Assembly: GCF_029016485.1 (NCBI RefSeq)
Contig: NZ_CP092106.1
Coordinates: forward strand, 868,001-932,000
DNA: 64,000 nt
DNA from: Vibrio sp. JC009
Lineage (GTDB): Bacteria > Pseudomonadota > Gammaproteobacteria > Enterobacterales > Vibrionaceae
Direction of reading: 5' to 3'
In this document: piece by piece, positions 57,660 through 64,000 of the stretch
How the letters are laid out: each line of letters begins with the position of its first letter
Numbering within the stretch: position 1 is the stretch's first letter
Notes under the pieces: model-generated
Seen by the model: only the letters and a program-made list of their open reading frames with translations
Database searches by the model: none
What the model was told of the DNA's origin: nothing
Position numbers and translations under genes: made by a program

Positions 57660-58625
57660 ATGAAAGCAAGCCGTATTATTGCAACTGCTGCTCTGGCAGG
57701 TGTTGCTCTGATGTCATCAACTGGTGTAATTGCAAAAACTGCAAAAGTTGCAGTCTCTCAGATCGTGGAACATCCGGCGCTGGATGCGACGCGTAATGGC
57801 CTTCTGGATGGTCTGAAAGCAAAGGGATATGTACAGGGTGAGAACCTGGATTTTGATTTTAAAACAGCGCAGGGTAACCCGGCGATTGCAGTACAGATTG
57901 CTCGTCAGTATGTAGGTGAGCGTCCGGATGTACTGGTTGGTATCGCGACTCCGACAGCTCAGGCGCTGGTATCTGCAACCCGTGATATCCCGGTTGTATT
58001 TACAGCGGTAACGGACCCTGTTGGCGCGAAACTGGTTTCTAATAATGAAAAACCAGGCAAAAACGTAACAGGTCTTTCTGACCTTTCACCGGTTGTTCAG
58101 CACGTTGAGCTGATGAAAGAGATGCTTCCTGGCCTTAAAACTATCGGTGTGGTTTACAACCCGGGTGAAGCGAACTCTGTTAGCCTTCTGACTCTGCTTC
58201 GTGACGCAACTAAAGCACAGGGTATTGAGCTTGTAGAGTCTACTGCTCTGACGACTTCTGCTGTACAGAGTGCGACTCAGGCGATTTCTGCTGAATCTGA
58301 TGTGCTTTACGCGATGATCGATAACACAGTTGCCAGTGCGATTGAAGGTATGACGATTGCTGCAAACCAGGCTAAGAAGCCGGTTTTTGCTGCAACAACA
58401 ACTTATATTGAAGCGGGTTCTATTGCAGCGCTTGGCTTTGATTACTACCAAATCGGTGTTCAGACTGCAGATTATGTCGCTGATATCCTGGATGGTAAAA
58501 ACCCGGGTGATATTCCTGTACGTGTAGCTAAAGGTTCAGATCTTGTTGTAAACAAGACTGTTGCTGACAAGCTTGGAATCACCATTCCTCAGTCAATACT
58601 TGATCGCGCAACAGAGATTAAGTAG
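57660..58625 (+). CDS. ABC transporter substrate-binding protein (ABC_sub_bind / TrpX-like)
   Basis: A 321-residue secreted binding protein with a signal peptide (residues 1-25, cut after VIA). The family pattern is VAVSQIVEHPALDATRNGLLDGL, PDVLVGIATPTAQAL, VFTAVTDPVGAKLV, GVVYNPGEANS and GFDYYQIGVQTADYVADIL. Relatives in Gram-positives (TrpXYZ) take up tryptophan or other aromatic compounds, but the ligand here is unknown. GGAGTCAAG precedes the ATG. The permease gene follows after a repeat-containing gap. Confidence 0.92.
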   Translation: MKASRIIATAALAGVALMSSTGVIAKTAKVAVSQIVEHPALDATRNGLLDGLKAKGYVQGENLDFDFKTAQGNPAIAVQIARQYVGERPDVLVGIATPTAQALVSATRDIPVVFTAVTDPVGAKLVSNNEKPGKNVTGLSDLSPVVQHVELMKEMLPGLKTIGVVYNPGEANSVSLLTLLRDATKAQGIELVESTALTTSAVQSATQAISAESDVLYAMIDNTVASAIEGMTIAANQAKKPVFAATTTYIEAGSIAALGFDYYQIGVQTADYVADILDGKNPGDIPVRVAKGSDLVVNKTVADKLGITIPQSILDRATEIK

Positions 58626-58671
58626 TTAAAAACAGATTGCTGTCTGATAAAAATTAGTCAGTTATAAACTG

Positions 58672-58738
58672 TTGTCATTCCCGTGCATACGGGGATTCAA
58701 GTCCCGGATAATTGCTCAGGCAGTGTCCGGGATGACAG
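58672..58738. repeat. REP-like palindromic element between binding-protein and permease genes
   Basis: TTGTCATTCCCG at the left and CCGGGATGACAG at the right form imperfect outer arms. CCCGTGCATACGGGG is a nested stem. The sequence family matches 17336-17361 and 7441-7577. It may act to end or stabilise the mRNA of the binding protein. Confidence 0.65.
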
Positions 58739-58825
58739 TTTTAATAGGACTGACAGTATAAACGACAGTAAATAAGCCAATAGCTGTTATTGGTTTTATT
58801 AAGCAGAGAAGGAGTAAGTGTAAGT

Positions 58826-59770
58826 ATGTCTGCTTTTGCATTTTTTGGTGCTCTTGAAATAGGGTTAATTTATGGTCTGGTTGCATTGGGCGTTTACTTA
58901 ACGTTCCGGGTTCTGGATTTTCCTGATCTTACGGTGGACGGTAGTTTCCCAATGGGCGCGGCAGTTGCTGCGACAGCTATCGTTGCAGGTGTTGACCCCT
59001 GGGTTGCGACAGTGATGGCGGTGATTGCAGCGTCAATTACTGGTTGGGTAACGGCATTCCTTGCGGTGAAATGTGGCATTTTGCATCTTCTGGCGTCCAT
59101 TTTGACCATGATCGCTGCGTTCTCAATCAATATCCGCATCATGGGCAGACCAAATATTGCACTGCTTGGTTCAGATACCATCCTTACTCCGTTTGAAGCC
59201 ATGGGCGACTCTATGTACGTCCGACCTCTGGTGGTTGGTGTACTTGTTCTGCTTTCTGCCTGGTTTGTTATCCGTCTTCTGAACAGTGATTTTGGCCTTG
59301 GCCTTCGTGCAACCGGTGTGAACTCCCGCATGGTAAAAGCACAGGGCGGCGGTGTTGCCTTTTACACTTATTTTGCCCTTGCGCTGTCTAACGGTTTTGT
59401 TGGTTTTGCCGGTGCCCTGTTTGCTCAGACAAACAGCTTTGCCGATGTGACTTCCGGTACAGGTACCATTGTTGTGGGTCTTGCTGCGGTGATTCTTGGT
59501 CAGACTCTTATTCCTGGCAGAAAGATCTGGGTTGCAGTGACGGCGGTAATTGTGGGTTCGGTTCTGTACCGCCTGGCAGTTGCCTTTGCACTGAGCACCG
59601 GCATGTTTGGCCTTCAGGCGTCTGACCTGAACCTTGTTACGGCTGTGCTGGTAGCAGTGGCTCTGATTGCGCCAAAGCTAAAAGGAAACATGCAGGCAAA
59701 AAAGGGCGGTAAGCCCGCTGAGAATAAAGCAGGATCTAAGCAGGCGAAAAATTCAGGAGAAGTAGCATGA
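58826..59770 (+). CDS. ABC transporter permease (BPD_transp_2 family)
   Basis: A 314-residue membrane protein with about eight to nine helices and a basic tail. LIYGLVALGVYLTFRVLDFPDLTVDGSF is the family N-terminus; GLRATGVNSRMVKAQGG is the coupling loop. ATG 58826 is chosen, with AAGGAG about 11 bases upstream; a TTG at 58790 lies before that ribosome site. It overlaps the ATPase gene by four bases. Confidence 0.92.
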   Translation: MSAFAFFGALEIGLIYGLVALGVYLTFRVLDFPDLTVDGSFPMGAAVAATAIVAGVDPWVATVMAVIAASITGWVTAFLAVKCGILHLLASILTMIAAFSINIRIMGRPNIALLGSDTILTPFEAMGDSMYVRPLVVGVLVLLSAWFVIRLLNSDFGLGLRATGVNSRMVKAQGGGVAFYTYFALALSNGFVGFAGALFAQTNSFADVTSGTGTIVVGLAAVILGQTLIPGRKIWVAVTAVIVGSVLYRLAVAFALSTGMFGLQASDLNLVTAVLVAVALIAPKLKGNMQAKKGGKPAENKAGSKQAKNSGEVA

Positions 59771-60561
59771 TTTATTTAGAAGACATTCAGGTTACTTTTA
59801 ACCCTGGAACAATTCTTGAGAACAAAGCGCTGAGAGGTATTAACCTTGAGGTGCCTGAACATCAGTTTCTGACGGTTATCGGCTCAAACGGTGCCGGTAA
59901 GTCAACGCTGCTTGGTGCAGTGACCGGTGAGACGCCAATGGTGGGCGGTCATGTCCGTATCGACGATATGGATGTAACCAAGCTGCCGGTTCACAAACGT
60001 GCCAGTCAGTGCGCACGGGTATTCCAGGATCCGCTGGCGGGTACCTGTGGTGATCTGACTATCGAAGAGAACATGGCTCTGGCTTATATGCGTGGTAAAA
60101 AACGTGGCTGGGCTCATTCACTGTCATCAAAACGCAGAAAGCTATTCCAGGAGCGCATCAGTATTCTTGGTCTGGGGCTGGAAGATCGTCTGAGTGATAA
60201 TATCGGTCTGCTGTCCGGTGGCCAGCGTCAGGCGGTAAGTCTGGTAATGGCGACGCTTTCAGACAGCAAGCTTCTGCTTCTGGATGAGCACACGGCGGCG
60301 CTTGACCCTCGTATGGCGGCATTCGTAATCGATTTGACCAAAACCATCGTTAAAGAGTTCAACCTGACGGTGATGATGGTAACGCACTCAATGAAAGATG
60401 CACTGGCCGTAGGTGACCGCACTGTAATGCTTCACCAGGGCCAGATCGTTCTGGATGTTGCAGGTGAGCAGAGAGCCAATATGGGCGTGCCGGATCTGCT
60501 GGAAATGTTCAGCAAGGTGCGTGGCGAAGAACTGGCAGACGACAGTCTTCTGCTGGGTTAA
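59767..60561 (+). CDS. ABC transporter ATP-binding protein
   Basis: A 264-residue ATPase. Walker A is GSNGAGKST, the signature LSGGQRQAV, Walker B LLLLDEHTAALDP, and the switch histidine MVTHSM. It powers the preceding binding-protein and permease pair. The three genes form one importer, with this gene last before a terminator. Confidence 0.94.
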   Translation: MIYLEDIQVTFNPGTILENKALRGINLEVPEHQFLTVIGSNGAGKSTLLGAVTGETPMVGGHVRIDDMDVTKLPVHKRASQCARVFQDPLAGTCGDLTIEENMALAYMRGKKRGWAHSLSSKRRKLFQERISILGLGLEDRLSDNIGLLSGGQRQAVSLVMATLSDSKLLLLDEHTAALDPRMAAFVIDLTKTIVKEFNLTVMMVTHSMKDALAVGDRTVMLHQGQIVLDVAGEQRANMGVPDLLEMFSKVRGEELADDSLLLG

Positions 60562-60593
60562 CTCCTCCCCCCTGTCTCATCCCTCTAAGTGTG

Positions 60594-60621
60594 ATCCTCC
60601 TTACTTTTAAGGGGGATTTTT
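60594..60621 (+). terminator. Rho-independent terminator after the ABC importer
   Basis: A 10-bp stem with one G-T pair (ATCCTCCTTA with TAAGGGGGAT) and a 4-base loop are followed by seven T. Confidence 0.88.
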
Positions 60622-60686
60622 TTCGTTCTCAATTCCCATAAAATCAAGCGATAAAATCACAAAATCTATTGATAAAAGAGGCAATT

Positions 60687-62522
60687 ATGCACACGCCCTT
60701 TGCTGCCCACGCACAGACCAGAAACGGACTCACTTTTGATGGCGACTATTTTGAGGTAATTCTGAAAACCGAATCTTTGCCATTTGATAAGGTACAACTC
60801 AGGCACGAGCCCGATAACGAAGAGTACCTGATTGATATGCAGGAGTGCGGCAGGGAAGGGAAGCTGGTGTTGTGGAAGGCCAGATTCCGAAAGAACCGCG
60901 ATATTGATGTGACTCACTATCTGTTCAAACTGGCTCTGGGGCAGCAGCAATACTGGCTTGATGCCCGTGGTATTCAGAAGCGGATGCCGGGAAGGGAATA
61001 TCACTTTAAATTTAATGTTGCTCAACAGCCGCCGGAGTGGGTATCTGAGCAGGTGTTCTACCAGATCTTCCCCGAGCGTTTTTGCAACGGAAACCCGGAT
61101 ATCAGCCCGGAAACCAAAATGGTTACGCTTGGTGAACGTAGCTATCAGCAGGTGGCTAAGCCCTGGGGAGCAGAAACCGGAAGCTATGATAAATCGGCCA
61201 GTTGTGAGTTTTATGGCGGAGATCTGGCAGGCGTTGAGCAGAAGCTGGATTATCTTCAGGAGCTTGGTGTAACGGCGCTCTACCTTAATCCTGTTTTTTC
61301 ATCGCACAGTAACCATAAGTATGACACCGATGACTACTTCACCATTGATCCCCACTTTGGCACTAACGAAGAGTTTGCTGAGCTGAGTAAAAATGTTCAC
61401 GACCGCGAAATGAGGCTGATTCTGGATGCTGTGGTTAACCATACATCGGTTAATCACAAGTGGTTCGATATAAGTGATATTTATGGTGATGGCGCTTATC
61501 ACCACACTAACTCTCCTTGTCGGGATTTTTACTTTTTTGAGGAAAACTCAAATAACTACATAGGCTGGAAGGAAATTGGCACGCTTCCGGTTTTAAACTT
61601 CAGCAATCCTAAGCTGAGAGAGCAGATCTATTCAGGAGAAGATTCCGTTCTGCGTCACTGGCTGAAGCCGCCATATAACATTGATGGCTGGCGTTTTGAT
61701 GTTATCCATATGCTGGGCGAAGGTGAGGGGGCGAAAAACAACGCACATTACGTGCGGGAATTTCGTAAAACCTGCAAAGAGGAAAACCCTGACTCCTACG
61801 TATTAGGCGAACATTTCTTTGAGGCGACTCAGTGGCTTCAGGGTGATCAGGAAGACGGCGCGATGAACTATTACGGCTTTGCTCATCCGGTCTGGTCACT
61901 GCTGGCAAACAAAGATATTTCTCATGCTCCCGTTACCCTGTCAGTTTCTGAATTCGTTAACTGGCTTCAGGAAAGTAAGGCAAAGGTCCCGTGGCTGAAT
62001 CAGCTTAGTCAGTTAAATCAGCTAGATAGCCATGATACTAACCGTTTTCTGACTTTGCTCAATGGCAACACAGATAAAATGAAGTTCGCGGCTTATTTGC
62101 TTTTTACCTATGTGGGTGTGCCATGCATCTATTACGGTACCGAAGTGGGTATGGAGGGTGGTGCAGATCCGGACAATCGCCGCTGTTTCCCTTGGGAACG
62201 GGTTGAGAATAGCGACTTGCTGCCGTTTTTCAAAAGTTTGGTCAGGATGAGAACGTCATCGCCTGAATTACAGCGTGGTTCTTTTACCCTGCTGGACTTT
62301 TCAGATGATTACCTGGCCTTCTCACGGGAGCTGGATAACGTGAGGACTGTGATTGCATTGAGCCTGACCCCTCAGACGGTAGATATTCCTGTATGGAAAT
62401 CGGGCCTGGTGAACGAAGGGGGAAGTTCGCTGATCACTGCGGAAAAAATGACATGTACTGACGGCGTTATCTCGCTCAAGCTTGGTATGTCAGAACCTCA
62501 GGTTATACGTTTTAAACTCTAG
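60687..62522 (+). CDS. malZ: Maltodextrin glucosidase-like alpha-amylase family enzyme (GH13)
   Basis: A 611-residue cytoplasmic glycosidase with no signal peptide. An N-terminal beta domain (1-125) precedes the GH13 barrel. Conserved regions are VFYQIFPERFCNG, DAVVNH, the nucleophile GWRFDVIH, the acid GEHFF and DSHDTNRF. The layout and length match MalZ (605 in E. coli), which trims glucose from short maltodextrins. Neopullulanase-type activity is the alternative. ATG 60687 has AGAGG six bases upstream. Confidence 0.88.
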   Translation: MHTPFAAHAQTRNGLTFDGDYFEVILKTESLPFDKVQLRHEPDNEEYLIDMQECGREGKLVLWKARFRKNRDIDVTHYLFKLALGQQQYWLDARGIQKRMPGREYHFKFNVAQQPPEWVSEQVFYQIFPERFCNGNPDISPETKMVTLGERSYQQVAKPWGAETGSYDKSASCEFYGGDLAGVEQKLDYLQELGVTALYLNPVFSSHSNHKYDTDDYFTIDPHFGTNEEFAELSKNVHDREMRLILDAVVNHTSVNHKWFDISDIYGDGAYHHTNSPCRDFYFFEENSNNYIGWKEIGTLPVLNFSNPKLREQIYSGEDSVLRHWLKPPYNIDGWRFDVIHMLGEGEGAKNNAHYVREFRKTCKEENPDSYVLGEHFFEATQWLQGDQEDGAMNYYGFAHPVWSLLANKDISHAPVTLSVSEFVNWLQESKAKVPWLNQLSQLNQLDSHDTNRFLTLLNGNTDKMKFAAYLLFTYVGVPCIYYGTEVGMEGGADPDNRRCFPWERVENSDLLPFFKSLVRMRTSSPELQRGSFTLLDFSDDYLAFSRELDNVRTVIALSLTPQTVDIPVWKSGLVNEGGSSLITAEKMTCTDGVISLKLGMSEPQVIRFKL

Positions 62523-62601
62523 ACGCTGTAATAACTGCACCTTATTCAGAATATTTCCCCGGGTTGCTCCCTGCTTCCCGGGCAAGAATAAGGATAATAA
62601 A

Positions 62602-64000
62602 GTGACTCTACTTAAAGTGCGGTCCATAAGTGCAAAATTTATTCTATTTGTGCCCGCTTTTTTTGCGCTGGCTGTAATTGTCATGCTGATAACGAATCAT
62701 ATTGAGCGCATTCAGGCTGATATGCTGGAAGAGGGAGTTAAGCTCAGAAAAGACCTGGTTCGTTCAGTAAAAGTTCTGACTGCACTGGAATATGGTATCT
62801 CTGCGCAGCTCTCTTCTTACTCAGATATTGGTATCCAGCATCAGTCTGAAATTAGCAATGGGTTATGCCGGTTGTGGCCTCTGAATAACCGGGTAACCGA
62901 TACCGCCGATATTGTATTCGCGCCAGCAGTAGAGCTGGATTATATGTTTCTGGGTGCTGAATCCATGTGCCGGAAGGGGTCGGTTCTGCATAGTCAGGCA
63001 ACGCAAAAGCTGGCCCTTGCTCCAATGCTTTCCTTTCTTCATGATTTGGATAATGTGATTGCTGCTGTGCATTTTATCTCTGCTGATGGTTATGTTATTA
63101 CCTCTCCGGAAAAGGTGGCACGCCGGATGGAGCAGCACCTGGTTCTTGGTGCCACTCAACTGCCGTTCTGGAAAGAGACTGCGGCAAACAGAGGAAGTCT
63201 GTCGGTAACAGGCCCTGCATACAGAAGCAGCATAGGGGAAGAGGTGCTTTCACTTTCCAGTCCGGTAATTAAAGGCGGCAAGCTCCGGGGGGAAGTCATT
63301 GTCGATATTTCAGTAAACCAGCTGGTTAATATTACCGATGAGGCGCAGAGCAGTTACCGGCTTATCAACACCTACACGACGCCGCTCCCGGCAGATGCTT
63401 ACTTTGTTCAGGATATTCAGATTAAGGGCGTTGATTTTACCCATACACTCTTTTACCAGTTTGATACCTGGCAGGATGCCATCAGGTTTGTTATCAAAGA
63501 GCGGGTTAATCTTCTGATTGTTCTGGCGTTGTATGTCTTTGCGGTTACCGGTCTTTTTTATCTGAAAAGCCTGATTGAGAGGCGCTATTTTAAGGACTTA
63601 GCGGAGCGGGATCCCATGACCGGGGTATTTAACCGCCGCGGGCTGGAAATGCACATCAGGCAGCCGTCTAAGTACAAATACATCGCCCTGGGTGTTTATG
63701 ATATCGATGACTTTAAAAAAATTAACGATAACTACGGGCATGATAAAGGGGATGAAGTACTCTGCTTTGTGGCAAACAAGATAGGTGACAGTATCAGGGA
63801 CAGTGATGCGGTTGCCCGGTTTGGCGGTGAAGAGTTTGTGGTTTATCTGCTTGGTGATAACAAAGAGGGGATGACCCGGGTACTAAAGCGGGTACGAGAG
63901 GTGGTTGAGGAGTGTGCCAGCGAGATCCTGGATAGCGGGTTTACCATATCCGGCGGTATTTCCATTACACTTGCCGACGATAAGGTTGGTTTTGAAACCC
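62602..64000 (+). CDS. Membrane-bound diguanylate cyclase, N-terminal part (3' end outside window)
   Basis: An open frame of 466 codons from GTG 62602 (AAGGA about eight bases upstream), running off the window. A membrane helix at about residues 15-35 and a second at about 302-322 enclose a periplasmic Cache-like sensor (AVHFISADGYVITSPEKVA, then RGEVIVDISVNQL). A GGDEF domain begins at about 332 (RDPMTGVFNRRGLE) and has the active motif RFGGEEFVVY. Synthesis of c-di-GMP in response to an external signal is predicted. Whether an EAL domain follows cannot be seen. Confidence 0.92.
   Translation, partial: MTLLKVRSISAKFILFVPAFFALAVIVMLITNHIERIQADMLEEGVKLRKDLVRSVKVLTALEYGISAQLSSYSDIGIQHQSEISNGLCRLWPLNNRVTDTADIVFAPAVELDYMFLGAESMCRKGSVLHSQATQKLALAPMLSFLHDLDNVIAAVHFISADGYVITSPEKVARRMEQHLVLGATQLPFWKETAANRGSLSVTGPAYRSSIGEEVLSLSSPVIKGGKLRGEVIVDISVNQLVNITDEAQSSYRLINTYTTPLPADAYFVQDIQIKGVDFTHTLFYQFDTWQDAIRFVIKERVNLLIVLALYVFAVTGLFYLKSLIERRYFKDLAERDPMTGVFNRRGLEMHIRQPSKYKYIALGVYDIDDFKKINDNYGHDKGDEVLCFVANKIGDSIRDSDAVARFGGEEFVVYLLGDNKEGMTRVLKRVREVVEECASEILDSGFTISGGISITLADDKVGFET

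Overview
The window reads as a chromosomal segment of a gamma-proteobacterium of the family Vibrionaceae, most likely Vibrio. The evidence is gene order and family membership: lon-hupB-ppiD-comEA, dgt / yfbR-alaA / menFDHBCE, and pta-ackA-yfbV followed by an ABC_sub_bind importer are all arranged as I recall them from Vibrio chromosomes. A rhombosortase, Vibrio-like intergenic palindromes and several chemoreceptors and cyclic-di-GMP proteins agree with this. No rRNA, tRNA, CRISPR array or insertion sequence was found.

Layout. 1-4.3 kb: end of lon, hupB, ppiD, comEA. 4.4-9.4 kb: a nitrite-ammonification block (nirB, nirD, a FNT nitrite channel and cobA for siroheme) behind a promoter with NarL/NarP and FNR sites. 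9.4-12.5 kb: rhombosortase, the tRNA acp3U enzyme TapT, a small membrane-anchored protein and a dGTPase. 12.5-14.4 kb: a sodium/solute symporter with three LacI/GalR-type operators upstream. 14.7-18.6 kb: a chemoreceptor with the PctA-type amino-acid motif, then yfbR and alaA. 18.8-26.0 kb: the complete menaquinone operon menFDHBCE. 26.0-28.6 kb: a GlcNAc/glucose-type PTS permease facing a divergent LysR regulator. 28.6-35.4 kb: an accessory-looking segment with two chemoreceptors and a PAS-GGDEF-EAL protein, long gene-poor spacers, and a 33-bp inverted repeat at its edges. 35.4-41 kb: a three-gene NAD(P)-linked [FeFe]-hydrogenase operon whose diaphorase subunit is fused to a GltD/NfnB-like flavoprotein. 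41-48 kb: ethanolamine ammonia-lyase (eutBC) with a complete TRAP transporter and a divergent AraC regulator, without microcompartment genes. 48-52.8 kb: a YeiH-type membrane protein, an LplT-PlsC fusion behind a TetR regulator, and a Tim44-domain protein. 52.9-57.2 kb: pta, ackA, yfbV. 57.2-60.6 kb: a 28-copy 8-bp tandem array and a three-gene ABC importer. 60.7-64 kb: a MalZ-like glucosidase and the start of a membrane diguanylate cyclase that runs off the window.

How the parts fit. Much of the window serves anaerobic life: menaquinone synthesis, nitrite reduction to ammonia, a soluble [FeFe]-hydrogenase able in principle to reoxidise NAD(P)H and ferredoxin as H2, ethanolamine cleavage to acetaldehyde and ammonia, and Pta-AckA for ATP from acetyl-CoA. 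The most unusual items are the [FeFe]-hydrogenase with its fused subunit, the Eut enzyme paired with a TRAP transporter whose binding protein lacks the family's usual substrate arginine, and the perfect ATAACCCC array, which is telomere-like and guanine-rich on the minus strand. All assignments come from reading the sequence; no database search was run.
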